Virus record (IMG/VR): IMGVR_UViG_3300005253_000541
Location: 1-24,880 of that record
Source: a virus
Strand: one strand, 5' to 3'
Length of the DNA: 24,880 nt
Made by a program: the position numbers and the translations under genes. Within the stretch, counting starts at the first letter, position 1. Every line of letters begins with the position of its first letter. The notes beneath the pieces are model-generated. The model was given only the letters and a program-made list of their open reading frames with translations. It was not told the DNA's origin and made no database searches. This document shows positions 13,701 to 21,654 of the stretch, piece after piece.

Positions 13701-13992
13701 AATATGTCTCCTTTACATATCGAATACAATCATCTAACTCCTCACCCAGCACTATTACCAAATGCAGGTGAGGTCTCTTGCCGATTAAAACATAAAACCT
13801 GGGTTGGTTCTGGTATAACACCCATACGGCATAAGCATCCATCTGGATATACACCCCTGCACCAGGAGTATGAGCTGTGTAGAGCTTATTGTGCTCCACA
13901 GCATAGTAATGTACTCTTACCCCTGGAAATTCCCTCAGCCCCATAAACAGAGGCAGAAGGGGCCAATATTCTCTTATTCGAAGTTTTACCAC
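13672..13992 (-). CDS. Hypothetical protein
   Basis: The 106-residue protein is not recognised. It is rich in tyrosine and short strands ('VRVHYYAVEHNKLYTAHTPGAGVYIQMDAYAVWVLYQ', 'FYVLIGKRPHLHLVIVLGEELDDCIRYVKE'). GTG 13992 lies four bases after GAGGAGG, inside the last codons of the PrimPol-helicase gene, so the two are translationally coupled. Confidence 0.62.
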   Translation of the reverse strand: MVKLRIREYWPLLPLFMGLREFPGVRVHYYAVEHNKLYTAHTPGAGVYIQMDAYAVWVLYQNQPRFYVLIGKRPHLHLVIVLGEELDDCIRYVKETYCGNSVIEAR

Positions 13993-16900
13993 ACGTCCTC
14001 CTCTACTTGAACAATATTAAGAGCAGTGCCCAGGTCACACTTCTCCTGGGCCATGAAGTCCAGAACCTCATCCTGAGTTTCTCTGGACAATGACTTAAAG
14101 GCCTCACGAGAGGCTTTGTCCACCAAGTCCTCATAAGCAACAATTTGATCCAACTGAAATTCATCTTCTAATCTCCAGGAGCAGAAAATCTCTGCCTCTT
14201 TCAGATTAGCTATATAGTAAGTTTTATCCCTACCACCATCGCCAGTACGCTTTGTTCTCTGGGCAAGCCCTATTCTCCCCAACAACACCTTTGAATAAGC
14301 TACAGCCAATTTCTCAGGAGTATCATTGACCAGCTCCCCATTGCGCTTCCGATTAGGAATAGCCGCATACTTCTGTTCCGCCCGAAATATCACCCTATCG
14401 TAATCTACACTAACCTTCTCCAATTCATCAAGAAATTTAGTAGCGCGTTCTGTCAAGGTAATCGGAGGCAAAGTCTCGTAAAGATCAGTGAACAGGTAAC
14501 GGGTAAGCCCCACCACAGCAACCAGAGTAATGTCATTGGAGAGTGTGATAAGGGCTTTAGTTCTATCGGCCATCCAGTGCTCGGCCTCTAGTAATGCTGT
14601 ATCCTGCTGAAGATATGCTGTAAGGGGATAGATGGAGCGTTCGAACTGGGTTACGATGTCATAAACTTCTTCATCTCTAGCTACCTCTGGAAGAGGTATA
14701 TTACCCATGAGATATTTCTCTATTTTAGCGTGCATGAGACCTTGAGCTATCTGTAGTGGGGTATAGTCCTCAAAAGCAGGTCTCTCCTGGTCTATAGGAG
14801 GTGTGTCTCTCCAGGTTTTAGCTACCTGAGCCAGCATCTTTTTACGAGCTGCACGAGTACCCTGTACGGCCCGTTGAAGTCTATCTTCGATACCCTCGGC
14901 CAACTGCATAGTAACTTCTCTGCCATCGGCCTTGAGTAGGTTCATATAGTAGGTACGTGCAGATCGTTCCTGCTGGTTGACATCGCCTATAGCTACTGAA
15001 GCTACTGCGTCCCTCGCCTTTGCATTGTCATTCCTAGTACGCCTCTTCATGGAGACTAGCTCAGCTTCTCGATCCGCCCTGGCTTCGGCTTCTGTTCTAA
15101 CCTCTTCCGCCGACCCCTTATCTAACTCCTCACCCCATCGGTAGTAGCAGTAGACTAGTCCCTGCCTACGGTAGCGGTTAAGTAGCTGTAGGTTATTACT
15201 AGGAGGTAGGAAGGTACTTATCTGGACTACCACATCAGCCTCTACATCTGTAATAGAGACCCCACTACCCATAACTGAGTTATAGCAAACTAGATCATAC
15301 TTGGCTGCCCCGACATTCACATCATCCATAAACATTTTCACTTCGGGCTGACTACCTGTATCACCCGTAATAACTATAGATAGCTTACCCTTGCTGCCCA
15401 GAAGACCTAGTTTCTTCATGGTCTCTCGGACTTCCATAGCCTTAGCTGCTGTATCACAGACTACTACTACCTTCTTATCATGTATCAAGGCAGACATGAT
15501 CTGGTAAAAAGCATCCTCTTCTTTAGCCAGAAACCTAACTGGGGCTTTAGGGGTTATCCGGGTATTCCGCACCACCTGAAGTGTCCTATCAGAGTTGTAC
15601 AAAGCAACTAGATCATAGGTCACTCTGGACATAGTAGCATCTACGAAATACACATGTCCTGCTCGTTCAATAGCTGCGCGAAGACAGGCCCAACCCTTGC
15701 GGGTCTGCATAGGGCTGACATGACTGGTGTGCATCCCTCCTCCGCCTCTGGCGAAATCTCGAATAAGCTGGTCACTCTCCTCCACATAAACCAAACCATA
15801 CTGCTCCATGTTGTTATCCCAGACTTTCTGGGCGAACGTCTGAAGAGTAGAGACCAAAATAGGAGCTTTTATCAGCTCCTCTCGGTCAAGAATTAATCCA
15901 CTTTCCAGGTCACGGTACAGCACAGCAGGTAACTTATGGATGTTAACTAACTCCCTGTGGAGACTAGTAGCTAGTTTAATACTCGGCACTAAAATAATGG
16001 TCTTGGGTTGCCCCAGTCTATTCCAAATAGTTTTCAATGCGTAGGTCTTTCCAGAACCTGTCTGAGACATCAGAAGCAGGAGATCAGGAAACTCATCAAG
16101 GGTCTTCACCCAATCGCTGATATACGTCTCATCTATCTGGTCGGTAAGCATAAAATCCGTGATTTCATAACCTGTGGTGGAAAGCCATCCAGCCTCTCTA
16201 GCTAAGGTACGTAGAGTAGCAACCGTAGCTACGGGTATAATATTTCCATTCTCGTCTACCTCACCTATAGGACGTTGCCTATGATTGCCCCACTTGTCCC
16301 GGAAAGCATTGATGCCATCCCGGCCATCCGAGAACACCACTTTCGGATGCTCTATGATATAGTTCATGATGTTCTTATCACCGTCAGCCGCATGGTGAGC
16401 AGACATCCACATCCTAATCCAGTCATCGTATTCTTTGTGGTCATCCCAATCTTTCAGGACATAGGACAACATTTCTTTGGTAAAAATTACCTTCTTGTTC
16501 TGGGAGGTTCTGCCGTACTTCTCTAAATTCTTACGTCCCTGTTCTGTTTGCCATTCGATCTCAGTTTTAGAGAGACCAGCTTGAAACCTTTTGGGCTGGG
16601 CAGTGAGCCGCTTATACAGTTCCAGGTTCAATATCCCCGGTTTGCTGTAGCTGCCGAAAGGCAAGGTGACATAAGCAGCTACATGTCCATCCGCCACACC
16701 TTTTTTAGTGGCACTTTTGCCTGTATACTGGTTTACACCACCTAGAGAAACTACTTGCCCACCCTCACCGCGTATATCAACGCCTGCAAATGGTGGATTG
16801 ATGTTATTGAGTAATGGAAGTTCATCTGGGGTCAGATAGTACATATGCACACCATTGCCTGGAGTGCCTAACACAAATGGCGTGGGGCAGATTTCCTGGA

Positions 16901-17249
16901 ACATATAGTAGATCGTAGCGGGGTCTAACCCTCCAGCTTCCATAGCCGAAGGGTCGAGGTCGATTACAATAAGATTATTCGACATCGCACCTGTTACTAC
17001 ACACCAGCCCTCTACGTCAGCTCGGCTCTGGTACTCCATAGCCATCTCTTCAGAATGGAGGTACTTGGTGTTCTTTTTTGTCCAGAAGTCCCAGTGGGGT
17101 ATTTTAGCCGTTGTTCTTTTAGGGAGAGCATAAAAACCTACTCTCCGAAGTAGGCGGAAATTCTCTAAATGGACATTCGGGGAAAAACAAGGGCGAGTGA
17201 AGTTAGATACTGGTTCAGGATACTGTGGGTAATTGCTGTCCAGCGCCAT
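13986..17249 (-). CDS. PrimPol-helicase replication protein
   Basis: This 1087-residue protein joins a primase-polymerase to a helicase. N-terminal AEP/PrimPol motifs: D97-L-D99 in IVIDLDP, H135 in GNGVHMYY, D158 in GVDIRGEGG. About 260-325 resembles a PriCT-type linker. The helicase has Walker A SQTGSGKT (395-402), a Walker B-like VYVEESD (about 488-493), a motif V-like 'GSGVSITDVEADVVVQ' and a motif VI-like 'QLLNRYRRQG', like the origin-binding/CyRepA1 group of superfamily 2. The last about 350 residues are helical and unrecognised. It would prime and unwind at the phage origin. The ATG has GGAG nine bases before it and overlaps the upstream gene by 35 bases. No DNA polymerase is in the window. 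Confidence 0.88.
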   Translation of the reverse strand: MALDSNYPQYPEPVSNFTRPCFSPNVHLENFRLLRRVGFYALPKRTTAKIPHWDFWTKKNTKYLHSEEMAMEYQSRADVEGWCVVTGAMSNNLIVIDLDPSAMEAGGLDPATIYYMFQEICPTPFVLGTPGNGVHMYYLTPDELPLLNNINPPFAGVDIRGEGGQVVSLGGVNQYTGKSATKKGVADGHVAAYVTLPFGSYSKPGILNLELYKRLTAQPKRFQAGLSKTEIEWQTEQGRKNLEKYGRTSQNKKVIFTKEMLSYVLKDWDDHKEYDDWIRMWMSAHHAADGDKNIMNYIIEHPKVVFSDGRDGINAFRDKWGNHRQRPIGEVDENGNIIPVATVATLRTLAREAGWLSTTGYEITDFMLTDQIDETYISDWVKTLDEFPDLLLLMSQTGSGKTYALKTIWNRLGQPKTIILVPSIKLATSLHRELVNIHKLPAVLYRDLESGLILDREELIKAPILVSTLQTFAQKVWDNNMEQYGLVYVEESDQLIRDFARGGGGMHTSHVSPMQTRKGWACLRAAIERAGHVYFVDATMSRVTYDLVALYNSDRTLQVVRNTRITPKAPVRFLAKEEDAFYQIMSALIHDKKVVVVCDTAAKAMEVRETMKKLGLLGSKGKLSIVITGDTGSQPEVKMFMDDVNVGAAKYDLVCYNSVMGSGVSITDVEADVVVQISTFLPPSNNLQLLNRYRRQGLVYCYYRWGEELDKGSAEEVRTEAEARADREAELVSMKRRTRNDNAKARDAVASVAIGDVNQQERSARTYYMNLLKADGREVTMQLAEGIEDRLQRAVQGTRAARKKMLAQVAKTWRDTPPIDQERPAFEDYTPLQIAQGLMHAKIEKYLMGNIPLPEVARDEEVYDIVTQFERSIYPLTAYLQQDTALLEAEHWMADRTKALITLSNDITLVAVVGLTRYLFTDLYETLPPITLTERATKFLDELEKVSVDYDRVIFRAEQKYAAIPNRKRNGELVNDTPEKLAVAYSKVLLGRIGLAQRTKRTGDGGRDKTYYIANLKEAEIFCSWRLEDEFQLDQIVAYEDLVDKASREAFKSLSRETQDEVLDFMAQEKCDLGTALNIVQVEEDVW

Positions 17250-17643
17250 GTATTATCTCCGTTAAAGGTACTCTAGTTATAGATATTTTATGAGCACTGT
17301 TGTGGAGCACGCGAATAATAGGAAAAGCCTGTTCCTGGGCATAATAACAGTCGTACCATTTTTGATTATTTTTTGTCGTACCTGCAAACAAGGCTATGAG
17401 TACAGCACCTTTGTGAATTGAATACACACGCTTTCCTACCCTGATACCATTAAGTGCAGTACCTAATACCAAAGTGTAAACGTCTCGTGTCTCTACGTTA
17501 TCAAGGTAAACTGACTTACCTGTGGGGGTTAATTTACCCTCTTCATCGACATACCCCTGACGTTTCAGAGCTGCCACTGATCTGCCATCTGCCAGCAACC
17601 CAGTGCTGAGTGCAATCAGTGCTTGAATTTGATTAGAATTCAT
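17215..17643 (-). CDS. Hypothetical protein, first gene of the leftward operon
   Basis: The 142-residue protein is not recognised. The N-terminal part (MNSNQIQALIALSTGLLADGRSVAALKRQGYVDEEGKLTPTGKSVYLD) looks like a winged-helix or MarR-like DNA-binding layout with a 'GKLTPTGKSVY' wing. The rest is strand-rich (about 50-140). It could be a DNA-binding regulator or an accessory replication protein, but this rests on that pattern only. The start is preceded by GGGGGAAAT. It overlaps the PrimPol-helicase gene by 35 bases. Confidence 0.65.
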   Translation of the reverse strand: MNSNQIQALIALSTGLLADGRSVAALKRQGYVDEEGKLTPTGKSVYLDNVETRDVYTLVLGTALNGIRVGKRVYSIHKGAVLIALFAGTTKNNQKWYDCYYAQEQAFPIIRVLHNSAHKISITRVPLTEIIHGAGQQLPTVS

Positions 17644-17652
17644 ATTTCCCCC

Positions 17653-17681
17653 TTGTTATGTTGGTAAGTTTCAGGTATCAT
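17653..17681 (+). promoter_or_regulatory. Weak rightward promoter candidate in the divergent region
   Basis: TTGTTA (17653-17658) and TATCAT (17676-17681) are 17 bases apart on the plus strand. Each box matches consensus at four of six positions. It points at the hairpin terminator 40 bases downstream. Confidence 0.35.
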
Positions 17682-17687
17682 ATGGAG

Positions 17688-17741
17688 TATTGATAGCCCA
17701 CATAATTTATATGGACAACGCACCTCTCCAGTGCGTTTTTT
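17688..17741 (+). ncRNA. Candidate short terminated RNA of about 54 nt
   Basis: If the promoter at 17653 is active, the transcript would run from about 17688 to the U-run at 17741. There is no coding frame of note in it. It would end at the terminator hairpin before the operon promoter at 17807, so it would be a separate RNA. Nothing shows its expression. Confidence 0.3.
17718..17741 (+). terminator. Rho-independent terminator in the divergent region
   Basis: ACGCAC (17718-17723) pairs with GTGCGT (17731-17736) over a 7-base loop, followed by a run of T (17736-17741). Orientation is rightward, yet there is no rightward gene upstream in this window. It could end a short RNA or shield the operon promoter from read-through. 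Confidence 0.6.
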
Positions 17742-17806
17742 ATTTCATCATTACTTAATTATACTGCCCAACCCCCGAAATTGCAAGGCCAATCTCAAAA
17801 ATACTC

Positions 17807-17835
17807 TTGACAGGCAAACAATGACATGGTATTGT
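17807..17835 (+). promoter_or_regulatory. Rightward sigma70-type promoter of the Toprim operon
   Basis: TTGACA (17807-17812) and TATTGT (17830-17835) have a 17-base spacer. The start would be near 17842, about 30 bases before the Toprim ATG. It lacks the TAGYAC palindrome found in P1 and P2. An ACAAT...ATTGT inverted repeat spans the -10 and a CAAACAGTTTG palindrome (17845-17855) lies at the start point, either of which could be another operator. Confidence 0.78.
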
Positions 17836-17870
17836 CTAATCTATCAAACAGTTTGTATGGAGGTAATCTA

Positions 17871-19088
17871 ATGGATTACAGCAGGATTAAAGAAGCAGCA
17901 AAACTATACGGGGGATCAGTAACAGACTGGTTAGCACTTGCACCAGCCAATGACCCTTTCTATGTGGGCACTCCAAAAGATATAATAAACGCTCAGTGGT
18001 TCAGGAAACTATGGGACACCGCAGGGTACGTATCTGGTATCCACCTGAGACGCGCACACTACTGGGCAGTATCACAGTCGAACCTGCTTCTCCCCAATGG
18101 TGAACGGTACGAAAATACCGACAAATGCTGGAAGTTCCTCACCCAGGCTTCGAAAATGTCCCGCTACCTGGGACTGGTGTGTATTGAGGATGTGGTTGAC
18201 CGCAAGAACCCAGAGGCCCGGGCGAACACCTACTACGCCTATGGAGAGGATGCAGAAGTTACACTAACCATCCCAGAACTGCAATCTCCGGCTATTAACA
18301 TCTGGAATTTAACCAATGGAGATGCCCAACCTTATCACCTCGAAATCTGGTGTGAAAAATCAACGATGAACGATATACTGCAACCATTGTGCGCCACTTA
18401 TGGGGCTAATCTGGTGACATTCAATGGTGAGGTATCTATCACCAGTGTCTATGACCTGATTAAACGTGGAGAAGCGGCTGATGGCAAACCTATCCGAATT
18501 CTCTACATCAGCGATTTCGATCCCGCAGGCATCTCCATGCCCGTAGCCATGAGCCGCAAAATAGAGTTCATGCTCCAGAAATATGAACACCAGAACTGGG
18601 ATGTCAAGGTGCAGTCGATCATGCTAACAGCCGAACAAGTGAGGAAATACCAGCTCCCTCGAACACCCATCAAAAAATCCGAGAAACGAGCAGGCAAATT
18701 CGAAGAAGCATTCGGTACAGGCGCAGTGGAACTGGATGCTCTGGAAGCTCTTCATCCTGGAGAACTAGAAGCACTCGTAACCCTCCACCTTCATAAATAT
18801 TACAGTGTAGAGGCCATGTATGCAGTACAGACCACCACACGAAATATTAAAGCAGAAGTGCAGATAGAGATCGACAAGATAACTGCAAAATATGCTACAG
18901 AAATTGCAGCTATGCAGAATTATCTGGATGATCTGGAAGCCCTGAAATTCGATATAGTCAAACGCAAAGTGTATAGGAGTGATTACCCCGCAGTAGCTGA
19001 GGACGAGGAGGATTTCTTATTCAGCAGTGACCGTAGTTACCCCACACAAATAGCAGCATACAAATCATTCAAGAATGGAGATAACTAA
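17871..19088 (+). CDS. Toprim-domain protein related to Topo VI A subunit / Spo11
   Basis: The product has 405 residues. The middle carries a Toprim-type layout: E162 in LEIWCEKSTMND, D215 and D217 in ILYISDFDPAG, then 'AVELDALEALHPGEL' (286-300). These are the acidic metal-binding positions of Topo VI A-like enzymes. Earlier, 'HLRRAHYWAVSQ' (58-69) resembles the R..YY segment that carries the catalytic tyrosine in Spo11/Topo VI A, with Y64 as candidate. The C-terminus (about 310-380) is a helical, coiled-coil-like region. No B subunit (GHKL ATPase) is in the window. Such lone A-like proteins are described in some mobile elements as Mini-A. The role (DNA nicking, decatenation or recombination) is open. 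ATG 17871 has GGAGG seven bases before it. A longer frame from 17826 would start inside the promoter. Confidence 0.75.
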   Translation: MDYSRIKEAAKLYGGSVTDWLALAPANDPFYVGTPKDIINAQWFRKLWDTAGYVSGIHLRRAHYWAVSQSNLLLPNGERYENTDKCWKFLTQASKMSRYLGLVCIEDVVDRKNPEARANTYYAYGEDAEVTLTIPELQSPAINIWNLTNGDAQPYHLEIWCEKSTMNDILQPLCATYGANLVTFNGEVSITSVYDLIKRGEAADGKPIRILYISDFDPAGISMPVAMSRKIEFMLQKYEHQNWDVKVQSIMLTAEQVRKYQLPRTPIKKSEKRAGKFEEAFGTGAVELDALEALHPGELEALVTLHLHKYYSVEAMYAVQTTTRNIKAEVQIEIDKITAKYATEIAAMQNYLDDLEALKFDIVKRKVYRSDYPAVAEDEEDFLFSSDRSYPTQIAAYKSFKNGDN

Positions 19089-19133
19089 ATGAAATCACCA
19101 CTGAGATACCCCAAGCTATATGGGAGCAGATAA
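19089..19133 (+). pseudogene. Remnant of the start of a D12-class DNA adenine methylase
   Basis: The frame begins with ATG directly after the Toprim stop (TAAATG), has GGAG upstream, encodes MKSPLRYPKLYGSR and stops. D12-class N6-adenine methylases commonly begin (M).SPLRYPGGKS, so the first eight residues match that start and then diverge. This looks like the stump of a methylase gene cut by a deletion. The match is short, so the identity is tentative. Confidence 0.45.
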
Positions 19134-19353
19134 TCCTGGTACAGTGGTAGAGAATATGATACCATTATGTCGAGACTGTAACAGCAGCAAGCAAGCAAAG
19201 CTACCCGAAGACTGGGCAACACCTGAACTGATCGAACAAGTAGAGGAGTATTTTGACCATGTTAACGAAACTTATGATAGGGATGCTGGTTATCAGTATC
19301 ATACTCATTATATTCGGTGCGTGGACATTAGCGCAACCACCAGCATACAGTGA
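19120..19353 (+). pseudogene. Truncated HNH endonuclease (C-terminal part only)
   Basis: The frame encodes 'GADNPGTVVENMIPLCRDCNSSKQAKLPEDW', the second half of an HNH motif: the N of the 'ENMIPLC' segment, the CxxC zinc pair (C..C in LCRDC) and the NSSK stretch. The first half, with the DH..P histidine pair, is missing. An in-frame stop lies at 19102-19104 and only about 15 bases separate it from the homology. No ribosome binding site precedes the ATG at 19120. It overlaps the next gene by 95 bases. It is best read as a decayed homing-type nuclease. Confidence 0.7.
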
Positions 19354-19561
19354 AGTAGATTTCCTTTTCATGAAGATACACCTGCAAACCATCTGCGAAG
19401 TGCGAATGGATGTAAGCAGGGAAGAATGTAAGGAAATGTTCGATGACATCACTTCCCACATGCCCGACGAGACCTGGGACTGCTATGAACCATACAGAGA
19501 CGACTGGACAGACCTGCAAAACGGTATGGAAATCATATACTGCATAGTTGAGGAGATGTAA
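19259..19561 (+). CDS. Small exported or membrane-anchored cysteine-rich protein
   Basis: The product has 100 residues. Residues 3-24 form one hydrophobic segment after a lysine (LTKLMIGMLVISIILIIFGAW), with a possible signal peptidase site near TLA-QP (24-26). The rest is acidic and carries four cysteines (C46, C57, C75, C95) that could make two disulfides outside the cytoplasm. Size and layout resemble small phage membrane proteins that act in superinfection exclusion or lysis control, but no family is recognised. AGAGGAG lies ten bases before the ATG. A TTG at 19253 is an alternative start. Confidence 0.72.
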   Translation: MLTKLMIGMLVISIILIIFGAWTLAQPPAYSEVDFLFMKIHLQTICEVRMDVSREECKEMFDDITSHMPDETWDCYEPYRDDWTDLQNGMEIIYCIVEEM

Positions 19562-19563
19562 CC

Positions 19564-19767
19564 ATGTTGAGGATCGTAACAGTTGACGATGTATTCAAAG
19601 GTGTGTATACCAATGACTTGCTGTTAGCTATAGCTGTGATGGAATTCACAGAAGGTGCTGCTCCAAAGGACAAAGAAAATGGAGAAAACTGGAGAACCTT
19701 TGAACACGAAGGACAAATCATCCGCATAGAAGTAGTGGAGGTGAACAAATGGGCAGAGACGAGCTAA
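19564..19767 (+). CDS. Small hypothetical protein
   Basis: The 67-residue protein is acidic and starts MLRIVTVDDVFKGVYTNDLLLAIAVMEF. No family is recognised. It begins two bases after the stop of the exported protein gene, with GAGGAG upstream. It overlaps the next gene by 19 bases and belongs to the tightly packed rightward operon. Confidence 0.6.
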   Translation: MLRIVTVDDVFKGVYTNDLLLAIAVMEFTEGAAPKDKENGENWRTFEHEGQIIRIEVVEVNKWAETS

Positions 19768-20585
19768 GGTACAGATGGGAGCACTGGAACGAGCTTTGCA
19801 TCAGAGCCTGTAAATCAGGACAGAAGCAAGAAGCAAAAGAAGCCAGGTATATGAGAGACCAATTCCAACGAGGAGATCAAATGAACATAGGACAAATCAA
19901 AACCAGAGACAACGTAGAAGACTATCTGCACGAATTCGCCTGTACAGACTTAGGCAGGAAAGATCGTATAGTCCTGGCTAACGTTGTGTACAAATGGTGC
20001 TTGGCTAAAGCAAAGAAGCCAGAAACACAACTATACCTACAGGTAGGTAGTCTAGGTGAACCTCTAGCTCATCTACGTACCTTAGCCTTCCAGGGATACA
20101 TCAAACTCTTCTACAAGGTAGGGGTAGCCTACTACGAACAACCTCATCTAAGGCACTGTAGAGACGACCAGTTCCGGCAGGATACCTACTACCTAACCCT
20201 AAACTCCAACAAGCTACAGGAACTGATAATAGGCCTCACCACCAACCTAGTTATGGAGGTAGCTATGCAGGCATACCACCTAGCCCAATTCGAGAGCAAG
20301 GTAGCAGATGAGGCAGAAAAGGTAGGTGTCGAGTTGGTGGAGACAGCTATTCTGAGTAGCTGGGATGAATACTCGTTCCACTTGACCAGAGGACGGGCAA
20401 CAGTAGTAGTGGGCAACTTGGGAGTTACCCTACACATCGAACCTTGTATTCTCAAGGTGCATAATCTGATTGCAGAGCTGCTCGACCTGGAGTTAAAACG
20501 TATAAAGGAAGACACCAAGTACATACTCCGTATCGACTGGCCATACCTAATCAGCCGAGCCAAGACACTAGCAGGAGGTGCATAA
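19749..20585 (+). CDS. Hypothetical protein, 278 residues
   Basis: No family is recognised. The N-terminus (about 1-45) is charged and helical. The main part is helical with 'DNVEDYLHEFACTDLGRKDRIVLANVVYKWCLAKAKK' and a helical segment 'NLVMEVAMQAYHLAQFESKVADEAEKVGVELVET', ending with a beta section (RATVVVGNLGVTLHIEPC). GGAGGTG lies before ATG 19749. A second in-frame ATG at 19881 also has a good GAGGAG site, so a short form (234 residues) could be made too. The stop overlaps the next start as TAATG. Confidence 0.7.
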   Translation: MGRDELRYRWEHWNELCIRACKSGQKQEAKEARYMRDQFQRGDQMNIGQIKTRDNVEDYLHEFACTDLGRKDRIVLANVVYKWCLAKAKKPETQLYLQVGSLGEPLAHLRTLAFQGYIKLFYKVGVAYYEQPHLRHCRDDQFRQDTYYLTLNSNKLQELIIGLTTNLVMEVAMQAYHLAQFESKVADEAEKVGVELVETAILSSWDEYSFHLTRGRATVVVGNLGVTLHIEPCILKVHNLIAELLDLELKRIKEDTKYILRIDWPYLISRAKTLAGGA

Positions 20586-20902
20586 TGGAAACACTATATC
20601 TAACCATAGGTAGCTTACACCTATTCGGCCCGGAAGCATACGGGTATCAACAGCAATTGTTGAAGATGATTGAACCCCAGGAGCTAGATACAGTAATCAC
20701 TGTAGTTGCCGTTCCAGCCCACCTTGACAACTGGTACGCCTGCATAGGCTGGCCACACAAGAACCTGCGCCCAGAACGTGCCCAGGAAGCCCTCTGGCAG
20801 CCCCGTATACACCCGGAGGACGTAGCCAAATCAGGTGACAAGATCGGTGAGGAACTTGCACGTCGGCTCTTTCCCGAACAGGAAGGGACATACTACCTAT
20901 GA
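20585..20902 (+). CDS. Hypothetical protein, 105 residues
   Basis: No family is recognised. The sequence has a strand 'ETLYLTIGSLHLFGPEAYGY', a helix 'QQLLKMIEPQEL', a strand 'TVITVVAVPAHLDNWYACIGWPH' and a helical basic part (about 60-90). It is coupled to both neighbours: TAATG at its start, ATGA at its end. Confidence 0.65.
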   Translation: METLYLTIGSLHLFGPEAYGYQQQLLKMIEPQELDTVITVVAVPAHLDNWYACIGWPHKNLRPERAQEALWQPRIHPEDVAKSGDKIGEELARRLFPEQEGTYYL

Positions 20903-21156
20903 TAGTTTCTAATATATTCACAGAGGAGAGCATAGAAACCCTCCAGGAGCTGTTTCCAGAACTTTCAGAGGATACTCCTGTCCAGGAGGTACAAGGGTTG
21001 CAGCATCAGCACGTAGCCATATGGCAGTCTACACACCCGATACAGGGACGAGTAATCGAACTAACCCCAGTGACAGAAACAGCCAATCACTACATGTCCT
21101 ACTTCCAGGGAGCAGATGTATTCATATGGTGCAAGAAAGAAGAGGTGATAGGATGA
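20899..21156 (+). CDS. Small hypothetical protein, 85 residues
   Basis: The acidic protein starts MIVSNIFTEESIETLQELFPE and ends in a strand-rich part with 'QGADVFIWCKKEEVIG'. No family is recognised. The ATG overlaps the upstream stop as ATGA and its own stop overlaps the next ATG in the same way. Confidence 0.62.
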   Translation: MIVSNIFTEESIETLQELFPELSEDTPVQEVQGLQHQHVAIWQSTHPIQGRVIELTPVTETANHYMSYFQGADVFIWCKKEEVIG

Positions 21157-21341
21157 AGAGAATAGCGGCTACACTCAAGATCAATGATGTACGTATGTTC
21201 GAAGAGAAGTACCAGGGGATAAGTAGTGACACAGTAGTTACGGATACCCCAGAGTTAGCTGGTGTGCAGGATGTAGGTAAGTACAAAGCAGCCTACTTCG
21301 CCAATGCAGACCTACTGATGGTGGGGTTTGACAATGAATGA
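21153..21341 (+). CDS. Small hypothetical protein, 62 residues
   Basis: The protein starts MKRIAATLKINDVRMFEEKYQG and ends ADLLMVGFDNE. No family is recognised. ATG 21153 overlaps the upstream stop (ATGA) and lies after GAAGAGGTG. A longer frame reaching left to 21021 is out of register with the operon's pattern and is not used. Confidence 0.6.
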   Translation: MKRIAATLKINDVRMFEEKYQGISSDTVVTDTPELAGVQDVGKYKAAYFANADLLMVGFDNE

Positions 21342-21654
21342 GAAGGTAAAGCGTCTGATCGAAAAGAATACCGGCCATACTGTGGATGAGGTGGAAGTTA
21401 ATCTTGAAAAACTATCCTGGAAAGGAGAGGATGTAGGGCCCCAAATATTCATCAGATACAAAGGAGCAACCATCTGCTGGAATACCAAAGGCTTCTGGGT
21501 AGGCATCCTGGAGTTCAAAGTAATACCAGTAACGGGGCCCCACACACTGGCAGAGCACATCAGAGGGCTAGAAAACCTCTGGGAAATATGCAGAAGTATG
21601 CTGGCCGGTAAAACTCCGGGGAAGTTCATAGCAAGAGCAAAGGAGCTGTCATAA
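21334..21654 (+). CDS. Hypothetical protein, 106 residues
   Basis: No family is recognised. A helix (MNEKVKRLIEKNTGHTVDEVEVNLEKL) is followed by strands with aromatic residues ('QIFIRYKGATICWNTKGFWVGILEFKVIPV') and a C-terminal helical part. The start overlaps the previous gene by eight bases and is preceded by GGTGGGG. A TTG two codons earlier is possible. The stop overlaps the next ATG as TAATG. Confidence 0.65.
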   Translation: MNEKVKRLIEKNTGHTVDEVEVNLEKLSWKGEDVGPQIFIRYKGATICWNTKGFWVGILEFKVIPVTGPHTLAEHIRGLENLWEICRSMLAGKTPGKFIARAKELS

